A DNA stretch of 64,000 nucleotides, from positions 62,001 to 126,000 of the forward strand of contig JBPKMA010000005.1 of NCBI GenBank assembly GCA_051293835.1, in the 5' to 3' direction. The notes under the pieces were generated by a model. It was given only the letters and a program-made list of their open reading frames with translations, was not told the origin of the DNA and did not search any database. This document shows, piece after piece, positions 26,924-35,667 of this stretch. Made by a program: the position numbers and the translations under genes. The stretch's first letter is position 1. The number at the start of each line of letters is the position of its first letter. The DNA comes from DATLZU01 sp051293835 (lineage in GTDB: Bacteria; Nitrospirota; Nitrospiria; Nitrospirales; Nitrospiraceae).

Positions 26924-28819
26924 ATGTGCGGAATCGTCGGTCTCTATAACTGGCAAGAGCCCACCGAGGTGATCGGAGACCATCTCAAGCGGATGTGTCG
27001 GAGCATTGCGCACCGTGGACCAGACGACGAGGGGAGTTTTCTTGCCAGGGGAATCGGCCTCGGCATGCGACGCCTGAGCATCATCGATGTGGAGGGCGGG
27101 CATCAACCGATTTCCAACGAGGACGGAACGGTCACGGTAGTCTTCAACGGTGAAATCTACAATTACCGCGAGCTTCGCGAGATCTTAACTCGTCGCGGTC
27201 ACCGCTTTCGAACCCAGACCGACACCGAAGTGATCGTTCATGCATACGAAGAGGATGGTCCGGATTGTGTTAAACAATTCAACGGCATTTTCGCTTTCGC
27301 CTTATGGGATGCAAGGGCCGGACGGCTCGTCGTCGCCCGGGATCGGATGGGGGTGAAGCCCCTCTATTACGCCAACACACCGCGAGGATTCGCTCTTGCT
27401 TCCGAGGTGAAAGCACTGCTGACGATCTCTGAAGTTCCACGAGTGCTCGATCCGGTGGCAGTTGCCCAATTCTTTCGCCTAGGCTTCGTGACTCCTCCCC
27501 GCACCCTTTTTGGCGGCATCCACAAGTTACTGGCCGGTTGGCGTTTGGTTGCCGAGCAAGGAACGTTTCACTTGCAGCAATATTGGGATCTCAATTTTGT
27601 CCGCCCCGATATCGTGCCGACTTTCGAAGAATGTTGCGAAGAACTGAGAACAGTTTTGCGGGAGGCGGTCACAAGCCAGATGGTCAGTGACGTGCCGTTG
27701 GGCGCGTTTCTCAGCGGCGGGGTTGATTCGACCGCTGTGGTCGCGTTCATGCAGCAAGCGGCCACCCATGGCGTCAGGACGTATAGCATCGGGTTTGACG
27801 CGCAATATGCCTATCACAACGAAGCGCCGTTTGCGGAAGCCGCGGCACGGGCGTTGGGGACGAAACACCAGACATTGATCGTCCGCCCCCATGTCGCCAA
27901 TCTACTTCCCAAGCTTGTCGAAATGCTGGATGAACCGTTGACCGACACGTCGTTCCTTCTTTCCTATCTGGTCAGCGAGCTTGCCAGCCGTGATGTCAAA
28001 GTCACGCTGTCCGGGTTGGGCGGAGATGAATTATTCGGGGGATATCGTCGCTATCTTGCATCCTCGCTGAACCGCCTGGTGGCTTGGATTCCAGAGAACG
28101 TGCGGAGATCGATCGGAAAACTGCTCGACCACGGGCTTCGCGCAGACCGAGGGACGGTCTGGGGAAATCTCGGTCGCTATGGAAAGACATGGGGACGGAC
28201 TGCAGCCCTTCCGATGGCCCAGCAGTATGTCGGACTTTTGTCTGTTCTGTCGGTCGAGTTGGTCAATGCGCTGTTGAACCGTCCGATGTCGGATCTCGAT
28301 CCGGGGGGAGAGTTGATCGAGATCTATGATCGGGCGAAAGCCGAGTCCTCGCTGGATCGTTTGATGTACGTCGATGTGAAAACCGTCCTTCCAGAGAGCC
28401 TGCTTCTGCTCACCGACAAAATGGGAATGGCGAATTCGCTCGAGGTCCGCGTACCTTTTCTTGACAACCGGGTCGTTGACTTCATTCGCCGCGTTCCCGC
28501 TCATTATCGCGTACGCCGATGGACTTTGAAGCATCTGCTGAAGACTGCGCTCAGAGGTATCGTTCCGGACTTTGTTCTCGACCGTTCCAAACGAGGGTTC
28601 GGCGGTCCGATGGGAACCTGGCTACGAACGGATCTTCGGCCCTTACTCACTCAATTGCTCGCGAAAGACCGTTTGAAGCGTGAAGGCATTTTAAACGCCG
28701 ACGTCGTCGCCCGCGTGATCGCGGCTCATGATGCGGGAAGGGAGGATTATACCGAGGCGATCTTGGCGTGCTTGGTGTTTGAACTGTGGCGTGATCGGTT
28801 TCGCGTGGCGCTTCCATGA
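26924..28819 (+). CDS. asnB: Asparagine synthase-like amidotransferase (glutamine-hydrolysing)
   Basis: 631 residues. Cys2 of MCGIVGLYNW is the glutaminase nucleophile; IAHRGPDDEGSF and RRLSIIDVEGGHQP complete that domain, and the synthetase half has the PP-loop FLSGGVDSTAVVAF and SGLGGDELFGGYRRY. The C-terminal helix bundle (KTVLPESLLLLTDKMGMANSLE) is present and intact. This is the version found in XrtA/PEP-CTERM polysaccharide loci, where it is thought to amidate a glycan carboxylate rather than make free asparagine. It lies 12 bases after the FemAB gene and overlaps the GT2 downstream (ATGA). Confidence 0.9.
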   Translation: MCGIVGLYNWQEPTEVIGDHLKRMCRSIAHRGPDDEGSFLARGIGLGMRRLSIIDVEGGHQPISNEDGTVTVVFNGEIYNYRELREILTRRGHRFRTQTDTEVIVHAYEEDGPDCVKQFNGIFAFALWDARAGRLVVARDRMGVKPLYYANTPRGFALASEVKALLTISEVPRVLDPVAVAQFFRLGFVTPPRTLFGGIHKLLAGWRLVAEQGTFHLQQYWDLNFVRPDIVPTFEECCEELRTVLREAVTSQMVSDVPLGAFLSGGVDSTAVVAFMQQAATHGVRTYSIGFDAQYAYHNEAPFAEAAARALGTKHQTLIVRPHVANLLPKLVEMLDEPLTDTSFLLSYLVSELASRDVKVTLSGLGGDELFGGYRRYLASSLNRLVAWIPENVRRSIGKLLDHGLRADRGTVWGNLGRYGKTWGRTAALPMAQQYVGLLSVLSVELVNALLNRPMSDLDPGGELIEIYDRAKAESSLDRLMYVDVKTVLPESLLLLTDKMGMANSLEVRVPFLDNRVVDFIRRVPAHYRVRRWTLKHLLKTALRGIVPDFVLDRSKRGFGGPMGTWLRTDLRPLLTQLLAKDRLKREGILNADVVARVIAAHDAGREDYTEAILACLVFELWRDRFRVALP

Positions 28820-29970
28820 GGACGCTGGCAATTATCACCGCATGGACAGCTTTCGGCTTGGTGGGGTATGTCTACTTCGGATATCCCTTGGTCTTGTGGT
28901 GCTTGGCCCGCCTCAGACCGCGCACTGTGTCGACCGACGCCATAACACCGTCGGTTACGCTGTTGATTTCCGCGTACAATGAAGAGCAGGCGATGAAATC
29001 GAAATTGGACAATACGCTTTGTTTGGACTATCCGCGGGATAAACTCCAGATCATCGTGGTGTCCGACGCGTCGACGGACGGCACGGATCAAATCGTGCGT
29101 TCCTTCGAAGACCAGGGCGTTATCTTGCTGCGCATGCCGATACGAGGCGGGAAAACGGTCGGGCTCAATGCCGCCTTGACGCTGGCTACAGGCGATATCG
29201 TTGTCTTCAGCGATGCGAATATCTTATATCGGCCGGATATGCTTCGGAACTTGGTCAAAGGCTTCGCCGATCCCAGCGTTGGGTGTGTGACAGGCGATTC
29301 GCGCTATGTCGAAGGAGGGCAATCAGCAGCGGATATACAGGAAAACACCTACTGGAGCTACGAACGGATGATTCGGTTATGGGAAAGCCTGGTCGGCAGT
29401 ACCGTAGGAGGAGACGGTGCCATCTTTGCCATTCGCAGGCAGCTCTATACTCCTTTGGCTCCAGAGGCGATCAATGATCTGGTGATTCCCCTTCAGATCG
29501 TCGCTAAGGGCTACCGGGCGATTTACGAACCGACGGCGGTCGGCTATGAACCAACGGCCGGAGACTTTTGGAAGGAGTTTCGTCGAAAGCGACGGATTGT
29601 CAACCGGAGTTGGCGCGGAATCATGAGTGTCGCCGATGTGCTCAAACCGTGGCGCGTGGGTATGTTCGCTTGGCAAGTCTGGTCCCACAAAATCCTTCGC
29701 TGGTTGGTTCTCCCCCTGATCATGATCGCGGTGGTTGGATGTCTGGTTGCTGCGCAGGATGGATGGGCGTATCGAGTCGGTCTGCTGGGATTTGCCTTGA
29801 GTGTCGGGCTGGCTGGCATGGGGGCGGTCGTCCAGGATCAAGGGGGTATCGGTGCGCGTATTGCCCACGGCATGTTTTATTTTTATCTGGTCAATCTTGC
29901 CGCCGTGCTCGGGATAGCCCGTGCTATCCGAGGGGATGTCGAGATGGTCTGGACACCTGAACGCCCCTAA
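28816..29970 (+). CDS. Membrane-associated family 2 glycosyltransferase
   Basis: 384 residues. One N-terminal helix (ITAWTAFGLVGYVYFGYPLVLW) and three or four C-terminal helices flank a GT-A domain with SVTLLISAYNEEQAM, VVSDASTDGT, GGKTVGLNAAL, FSDANILY (DxD-type) and RRKRRIVNRSWRG, in the place of the QxxRW acceptor motif. That plan matches membrane glycosyltransferases related to cellulose, poly-GlcNAc and hyaluronan synthases, so it may start or extend the chain at the membrane. Coupled to asnB by an ATGA overlap. Confidence 0.86.
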   Translation: MRTLAIITAWTAFGLVGYVYFGYPLVLWCLARLRPRTVSTDAITPSVTLLISAYNEEQAMKSKLDNTLCLDYPRDKLQIIVVSDASTDGTDQIVRSFEDQGVILLRMPIRGGKTVGLNAALTLATGDIVVFSDANILYRPDMLRNLVKGFADPSVGCVTGDSRYVEGGQSAADIQENTYWSYERMIRLWESLVGSTVGGDGAIFAIRRQLYTPLAPEAINDLVIPLQIVAKGYRAIYEPTAVGYEPTAGDFWKEFRRKRRIVNRSWRGIMSVADVLKPWRVGMFAWQVWSHKILRWLVLPLIMIAVVGCLVAAQDGWAYRVGLLGFALSVGLAGMGAVVQDQGGIGARIAHGMFYFYLVNLAAVLGIARAIRGDVEMVWTPERP

Positions 29971-30058
29971 CTTTGCACTGGCGGTTAGATAAAAAGGGCA
30001 ACTGGACCATGCGCCATCTCCTTAAGCGTGTCCTGCCTTCCAGTATTGTTTACGGGCT

Positions 30059-31168
30059 ATGCTTTCCATAGAAGAGGGCATGCGCCAGCACCTGTATCGA
30101 CCGAGCCACCTAATCATCATGTGGCGTGATCCTCAAAGGTCCGAAGGCGACGGTGCCCTCGACGAAGGGAGCCGGATGGTTTTCCGGCAAGCCCTGCTGG
30201 ATTGGTTGTGCCGGGCCCAGGATGCAACAGGCATCGTCGGGGTGGCAGGGGACTACAGTTTCTCGCATGGATGGAGCGCGGCGTACCCCGAGACCACCTG
30301 CTACATTATCCCAGCGTTCCTGGAAGCGGCTAGACGGTGCAAGATGTCGGAGTATGAAGAACGGGCTAGGCGGATGGCTGATTGGGAAGTGAGCATTCAA
30401 CTAGCCGATGGCTTCTGGCAATCCGGCTTTGTCACTGCCCCGAAGGTACCGGCGGTCTTTATAATGAAGACGGAGGCCGGCGGCAATTCACCTATTGGAA
30501 CATGTCTAATACCTAATTTCACCCGTGTAGCCTGGCCGTTGCTTGCTCTCGCCACGGTCACTGGCGAGGTTTCTTACCGCCACAGCGCCGTTCGGTTCTT
30601 GGAATGGGCCGCCCGTTGCCCGCATGATACGGGCTGGTTCGAGCACTGCGCTCTGGAACCGAACGAACCGCCGCTCCTGCACACGATTGGCTACACGATC
30701 GAAGGATTCCTCGAGTCCGGACTCCTTCTCAAGGAAGATCGCTGGATCACTGTCGGGCAATGTGCGGCAGACGCGCTGCTGCATCGATACGAAGTGTGCC
30801 GCTGCCTCGCCGGCACCTATGCAGAGGGTTGGAAAGGCGATCGTTCGTTTTCCTGTTTGACCGGCTGCGCCCGAATCAGCCCGAATCTGGAACCGATTGT
30901 ACGAAATTACCCGAGACATCCGAGACCTCAATACAGCGCTGAAGTTGAATGACTTTGTCATCGCCTGAATCGATCTTCGGTCAGGTAATGCCGGGCTCCG
31001 CGGTGGCGTGTCGGGGTCCTATCCAGTGTGGGGCCTTATATGTCCTATCGTGTTCCCAACTGGGCAGCCAAGTTCACGCTCGATGCGTTATTTGCGGAAG
31101 GAGACGCCATGGTCATGTTTCGGAGCCTCTACAATGACCATCGTCATTCTGTGCGGATACCTCAATAG
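30059..31168 (+). pseudogene. Broken squalene-cyclase-like (alpha/alpha-toroid) protein gene
   Basis: The first open frame from 30059 (about 275 codons) has AARRMADWEVSIQLADGFW-type repeats, NFTRVAWPLLALATVTGE, LHTIGYTIEGFLESGLLL and FSCLTGCARIS, the pattern of prenyltransferase/squalene-oxidase-like toroid proteins in exopolysaccharide loci. Near 30880 the frame shifts: IWNRLYEITRDIRDLNTALK follows in another frame, meets an in-frame TGA at 30966, continues as SGNAGLRGGVSGSYPVWG, shifts again near 31036 and ends MSYRVPNWAAKFTLDALFAE with TAG at 31166. Two frameshifts and one nonsense codon therefore separate clearly homologous pieces. The 5' end is uncertain; ATG 30009 opens only a short unrelated frame. 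Confidence 0.8.
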
Positions 31169-31846
31169 GTAGTCTGTACACCAGGGATATTCTGAAGGAG
31201 CTTAATAAGAGGACCCACGGATTCACGTTTCCTTTTGTGGCGGCTCGATGGATCGTCCGTCGTTTTTTGACCGTGCTTCGGGCATTGCTGAATATGCCCC
31301 AAAACCAGCGTCCCACCCTCGAGTCTGAAACGGCTGCCCAAGGTGGGTGCTTTTTTGTCGTCGAAGACGTCAACTGCGAAGAGACCCGTCGTGTGTTGAG
31401 TGAGCTCCACGTCGATCTGATGATTCTCGGCGGGGTGCCGATTGTCAAAGCACCCATCCTTGATGGTGCCCCGCATTGGAACGTTGAACGCACACCAGGG
31501 ACCGCTTCCACAACTGCGTGGCATGAACGCTATTGAATGGGCGCTTCTTAAAGGAAGCCCGTCTTCCACCACTGTGCATTTCGTTGATCCCGGTGTGGAT
31601 ACCGGAGATATCATCGCTCTGAAGCGTATCCCGATTCATTTCGGCGACACGCTTGCTTCCGTTCGAGCCACTGCGAGCCGGGTGCAAAGTCAGCTTCTTG
31701 CGCAAACGGCGTATGAGGCCGGCAAAGGTTGCCTCCCCAGGCAGTCACAGCGTAAAGAGGATGGCAAGCAATATTACGCCATGCATCCCCGCTTGAAGGT
31801 TTTCGCGGAAGCACGGTCGTCTCAGTTCATTCAAGGCACTGCATGA
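31134..31846 (+). pseudogene. Broken formyltransferase-like gene
   Basis: Starting at ATG 31134 the frame gives MTIVILCG, then hits TAG at 31170. In another frame from about 31159, SIGSLYTRDILKELNKR continues into DVNCEETRRVLSELHVDLMILGGVPIV. A second shift near 31470, inside a run of C residues, leads to IGTLNAHQGPLPQLRGMNAIEWALL, HFVDPGVDTGDIIALKRIPI and RKEDGKQYYAMHPRLK, the C-terminal half of the fold shared with methionyl-tRNA formyltransferase. The LNAHQG...LPQLRG...EWAL block with DTGDII is diagnostic. Members in glycan loci N-formylate amino sugars or modify aminoacyl groups. Two frameshifts make function unlikely. Confidence 0.82.
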
Positions 31847-32436
31847 ACGTCTGCGACACCCGTGATTCGAGCCTGTCTTCGTTAAAACCGAGATCGTCTT
31901 TCTTGGCCATGATCCGAGCCGATCTCGCTCGCTTTCGGGAGGACAATGGAGGCCTCCGAAACCTTATCAGGGGCCTTGCGTCACAGGGATTTCTAGCGAT
32001 CCTGGTTTATCGATTCTTTCGGTGGTTTCACGAACGCGGCATTCCGACCCAGCCGTTTCGGTTTCTGGCCGAACGATTGGTAGAAATGACAACTGGTATC
32101 TCCATTCCTGTGGAAGCACAAATCGGAAAGGGTCTTCGCATCCACCATTTTGGGGGGGTCATCCTGCATCCGGAGGTCGTGATCGGGGAAAACTGCACGC
32201 TGTACCATGATGTGACGCTGGGCGATCGCGGCGGATGGGGCGGTGCGCCTCGGGTGGGGAACAATGTTCTGATCGGCGCAGGAGCCAAAGTTCTTGGAAG
32301 GATCGACGTCGGAGACCGGAGTGTGATCGGAGCCAACGCGGTGGTGCTATCTTCTGTTCCTCCGGACTCGCTTGCCGTGGGCGTCCCCGCAATCTGCAAG
32401 CCCAGACGGTCGTTGCCCCGCCCTGGTCAAGTGTAA
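31843..32436 (+). CDS. Serine O-acetyltransferase-like hexapeptide acetyltransferase
   Basis: 197 residues. An N-terminal helical part (MIRADLARFREDNGG) leads into the left-handed beta-helix: IPVEAQIGKGLRIHHFGG, HPEVVIGENCTLYHDVTLGDRGG, RVGNNVLIGAGAKVLGRIDVGDRSVIGANAVVL. This matches EpsC/CysE-like enzymes found in exopolysaccharide loci. It may acetylate a sugar rather than serine; the context favours that but the fold does not distinguish. The ATGA at 31843 overlaps the end of the broken formyltransferase, so translation may once have been coupled. Confidence 0.82.
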   Translation: MNVCDTRDSSLSSLKPRSSFLAMIRADLARFREDNGGLRNLIRGLASQGFLAILVYRFFRWFHERGIPTQPFRFLAERLVEMTTGISIPVEAQIGKGLRIHHFGGVILHPEVVIGENCTLYHDVTLGDRGGWGGAPRVGNNVLIGAGAKVLGRIDVGDRSVIGANAVVLSSVPPDSLAVGVPAICKPRRSLPRPGQV

Positions 32437-32446
32437 AGGAACCAAA

Positions 32447-33241
32447 ATGTCCAACACAGAGCGAGAGCACACTGTGCTTCAATCGCGGCACGAAGTCGAG
32501 CGCCGATTCCATGACGAAAAGGCCGTTTCGCACCATCACGGCCACGGATCGGACGGACACAACTTCTACGCGAAAGGGGGAATGGACCCTGTGTGGGACG
32601 CATACTTGCGCTCGATCGGCGAGCTCGACGGGAGGACGATTCTGGATTTCGGATGCGGAGAAGGATGGAGTACCCTCGCGTACTGCAAACGCGGCGCGAA
32701 GGTCTATTGCTTCGACATTTCGCCGGAGAGTCTCCGCAACCTGGTGCACGATGCAGAAGCCGCAGGGGTCGCTGGACAGATCTATCCGGCCGTCATGGCC
32801 GCCGAAGACTTGGGCTATCCGAGCAAGATATTTGACCTGGTTTTGGGAGTGTCCATTCTTCATCACACGGACGTAAGCTGCGCGGGTCGCGAGATTGCCC
32901 GCGTTCTGAAGCCTGGCGGTCGTGCTCTATTCATTGAGCCGCTCGCGCACAATATCTTTCTGCGAATATTCCGGTGGCTGACCCCACACAGGCGGACCCC
33001 GACGGAACAGCCGATGACGGACCGGCAGATCACAGACTTTATACGCGCGTTCCGCTCAGGTGAGTATCGAGGCTACCAATTTCTGTCTATTTTTTCGCAG
33101 GGATTGTTTTGGCTGACGGGGAACGAATGGCTGCTCCGCAAAACCTTACACGTGACGGATCGCTTGGATCGTTGGATTCTGTCGGCCTTCCCCTTTCTGC
33201 GACGCTATTGCTGGGCAGCGATCATCGAGGTGCGTAACTGA
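32447..33241 (+). CDS. Class I SAM-dependent methyltransferase
   Basis: 264 residues from ATG 32447, after AAAGGAACCAAA; an upstream in-frame codon at 32372 would overlap the acetyltransferase gene. Motif I is ILDFGCGEGWSTLAYCKRG, followed by YCFDISPESLRNL, VLGVSILHHTD and IARVLKPGGRALFIEPL, the UbiE/COQ5-type Methyltransf_11 plan. The C-terminal segment is hydrophobic in places (FPFLRRYCWAAIIEV). Probably O- or N-methylates a sugar residue; a methyl cap could be the terminal mark read by Wzt, which is speculation. The stop overlaps the next start (TGATG). Confidence 0.85.
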   Translation: MSNTEREHTVLQSRHEVERRFHDEKAVSHHHGHGSDGHNFYAKGGMDPVWDAYLRSIGELDGRTILDFGCGEGWSTLAYCKRGAKVYCFDISPESLRNLVHDAEAAGVAGQIYPAVMAAEDLGYPSKIFDLVLGVSILHHTDVSCAGREIARVLKPGGRALFIEPLAHNIFLRIFRWLTPHRRTPTEQPMTDRQITDFIRAFRSGEYRGYQFLSIFSQGLFWLTGNEWLLRKTLHVTDRLDRWILSAFPFLRRYCWAAIIEVRN

Positions 33242-34203
33242 TGGCCGTTCTTCCGTTTGTCTCGGTGATTATTCCAGCGCGCAACGAAGCAGCACATCTG
33301 CCGGTGTTATTAGAATCGCTGGCGTCGCTTAAATATCCCAAAGACAAGCGGGAAGTGATCGTTGTTGATCACGAATCGACGGACGATACTGCTGCGATTG
33401 CCGAACGATCGGGAGCGGCTGTTGTTCGCAAACATGGGGGAACCATTTCCAGTGTGCGCAATGCCGGAGCCAAGGCTGCCTCCGGTGAGATTTTGGCTTT
33501 TCTCGATGCCGATTGCACAGTCGATACGGAATGGCTTGCTCGTGCGATGCCGCATTTTGAAGACGCGACCGTAGGCGCGGTTGGGAGCTATCATCTCGTG
33601 CCATTGGATCCCCCAACCTGGGTTCGACGGGTCTTACAAAAACTGATCGAAGCCCGCCCGCATGTCACCCAAGTGACCTGGCTCCCGTCGGGAAACATGT
33701 TTGTCCGCCGCAGCGCGTTCTGGGAATGCGGCGGCTTCGACGAAGCGCTTTGGACGTGCGAGGATGTGGATTTGTGCTATCGCTTGGCCAGGCGGTACAA
33801 GGTCGTTGCGGACTCCCGTATTCACTGCTGGCACCATGGCGAGCCCCGAACCCTATGGGAAGTGTTCAGGAAGGAGCTGTGGAGAGGACGGGACAACTTT
33901 GCTGGGGCCTTCCGGCATGGACTAAGCCCGTCCGAACTACCGAGTCTCGTGCTACCTGTCTATGTCGTGTGTGCGCTTCTTAGTGTCTTCGCGAGTCCGC
34001 TTGTCTGGGTGGTCGATCATTACGCGGCATGGTGGTGGCTCGCCGGATCGCTGGTCGCTCTCGCCGGACCGCTTCTAGCTATCTCTTTTCTTTTCAGTGC
34101 CAAGGTCGCGTCGATGAAGTACGTCGTTCATTTCATCGTTTATTTTTTGGTGTATTTTCTGGCCCGCGGTCTGGGACCGATCTATGCGTGGCGCAATATC
34201 TGA
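33241..34203 (+). CDS. Family 2 glycosyltransferase with C-terminal membrane helices
   Basis: 320 residues. VSVIIPARNEAAHLPVLLES, VVDHESTDDT, SVRNAGAKAASGE and the DxD site FLDADCTVD define a GT-A domain; GGFDEALWTCEDVDLCYRL holds the acceptor-side ED. Two or three C-terminal hydrophobic segments (LVLPVYVVCALLSVF; WWWLAGSLVALAGPLLAISFLF; FIVYFLVYFLARG) anchor it in the inner membrane. Start overlaps the methyltransferase stop. Donor unknown. Confidence 0.87.
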   Translation: MAVLPFVSVIIPARNEAAHLPVLLESLASLKYPKDKREVIVVDHESTDDTAAIAERSGAAVVRKHGGTISSVRNAGAKAASGEILAFLDADCTVDTEWLARAMPHFEDATVGAVGSYHLVPLDPPTWVRRVLQKLIEARPHVTQVTWLPSGNMFVRRSAFWECGGFDEALWTCEDVDLCYRLARRYKVVADSRIHCWHHGEPRTLWEVFRKELWRGRDNFAGAFRHGLSPSELPSLVLPVYVVCALLSVFASPLVWVVDHYAAWWWLAGSLVALAGPLLAISFLFSAKVASMKYVVHFIVYFLVYFLARGLGPIYAWRNI

Positions 34204-34231
34204 TTTTTGAATACTACCGCACCTCTTGCCT

Positions 34232-35596
34232 ATGAAACGTGTCCTCATGATCGCCTATTTTTTCCCTCCTGTTGGAGGGATCGGTGCAGCCGGCTCCCAA
34301 CGTGTTCTTAAGTTTGCCAAATACTTGCCCAAGTATGCATGGCAGCCGGTCATTCTTTCCGTCAAAGAGCAATGTTACGAGCCGTATTTGTCGACAGATC
34401 CGTCGTTGCTGTTAAAAATTCCTCCCGGAACCCCGTTGGTTCGGACATCTGTCATCCGGGGGTTGACTCGCATCCTCGAACTAAAAGGCAAGCTAAGACG
34501 GTCGGTTGCAGTTAAATCGCCCTGTGCTAAATCACCTGCAATGCCTCCCCAAAGCGCGGTACGCCTGCCCGCGCAGGGATGGTACCAGCGGATAAAGGAC
34601 GGGATCACGGATTTATTCGAAATTCCTGATGAGGAAATGGGGTGGATCTTTCCCGCAATGATAGGCGGGCTCATGGCCTTTAGGCGTCACCGGTATGACG
34701 CGATTTTCTCCACCGGTCGCCCATGGAGCGCCCATGTGATCGGTTTGCTCCTTAAACGGATTACCAGAAAGCCCCTCGTCGTGGATTTTCGCGACCCTTG
34801 GATGACAAACCCCTTCCGGCTGACTTATTCACGGTTAAGAAACAGCTTGGAAGGAGCCCTTGAACGCAAGGTGATCGAAGGGGCCGACTTGGTCATCGCC
34901 AACACACAAGAATTGCAAGCTGAATTCGTGCAGCGTTTTCCGGGTCAGCCAGGTAACAAGTTTGCGGTTCTCTCGAATGGATTTGATCCGGATGATTATG
35001 GTCCATCAAATGAAGGACAGCTTGCTGAGAGGCAAGAGCATTTCGTGATCGCTCATACCGGATTCTTGTACGGGCGCAGAGATCCGCGATCTTTTTTAAA
35101 GGCGGTCAAGATGCTTGCAAGCAGATCAGATATTGATCGTGGGCATCTGAAAGTAAATTTTGTCGGCACCGTCGAGCTGCCGTATAACTTACCGGAGTTT
35201 CTTGCAGAGCACGGCCTGCGCGACATTGTGACGCTTCATCATCATGTTCCTTTTACGGAAAGTTTGGACCACATGCGCCGTGCATCCGTTCTGGTGCTCC
35301 TTCAGCCAGGCACGACAACCCAGGTTCCGTCCAAGCTGTTCGAATACATCGGCATGAAGAAACCGATTTTGGCTATTTCGCCCAAATCCGGTGCTACGAG
35401 CAGAATTGTGTCCGAGGAAGGGGTAGGGGAAGTCGCCGATCCGAACAACATTGAGGAGATCGCACTTGCATTACAAAAACTTTACATGCGTTGGAAGACG
35501 GGTGAGCAACAATTGGATTGCTCTTACGAGGCGGCTTATCAGAAATACAACGTGCGGCTTTTGACGGAACAATTGGCCTCCCTGCTGCCGCAATGA
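34232..35596 (+). CDS. Family 4 glycosyltransferase
   Basis: 454 residues from ATG 34232 (a TTG two codons upstream is less likely). N-terminal MIAYFFPPVGGIGAAGSQRVLKF-type start, IFSTGRPWSAHVIGLLL and VVDFRDPWMTNPFR lie in the acceptor half; the donor half includes IAHTGFLYGRRDPRSFL, FVGTVELPYNLPEF and VPSKLFEYIGMKKPILAI. This is the GT4 variant often annotated in O-antigen and exopolysaccharide loci where the late E-x7-E motif is replaced by KLFEYIG. Starts a new run, 28 bases after the GT2. Confidence 0.86.
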   Translation: MKRVLMIAYFFPPVGGIGAAGSQRVLKFAKYLPKYAWQPVILSVKEQCYEPYLSTDPSLLLKIPPGTPLVRTSVIRGLTRILELKGKLRRSVAVKSPCAKSPAMPPQSAVRLPAQGWYQRIKDGITDLFEIPDEEMGWIFPAMIGGLMAFRRHRYDAIFSTGRPWSAHVIGLLLKRITRKPLVVDFRDPWMTNPFRLTYSRLRNSLEGALERKVIEGADLVIANTQELQAEFVQRFPGQPGNKFAVLSNGFDPDDYGPSNEGQLAERQEHFVIAHTGFLYGRRDPRSFLKAVKMLASRSDIDRGHLKVNFVGTVELPYNLPEFLAEHGLRDIVTLHHHVPFTESLDHMRRASVLVLLQPGTTTQVPSKLFEYIGMKKPILAISPKSGATSRIVSEEGVGEVADPNNIEEIALALQKLYMRWKTGEQQLDCSYEAAYQKYNVRLLTEQLASLLPQ

Positions 35597-35667
35597 ACCT
35601 TAGTTTTCACCAAGATGCCTGGTTGATCACCCCTTAAGTCTAACGACCAGCCACATGTGGTCATTCG

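Noticed and set aside
26924..28819. Housekeeping asparagine synthetase
   Set aside because: The pairing with FemAB and operon overlap with a GT2 favour the exopolysaccharide-associated version.
20117..31846. Frameshifts explained as sequencing errors
   Set aside because: Lesions cluster in three genes and include in-frame stops, while about 45 other genes are intact; still only raw reads can settle it.
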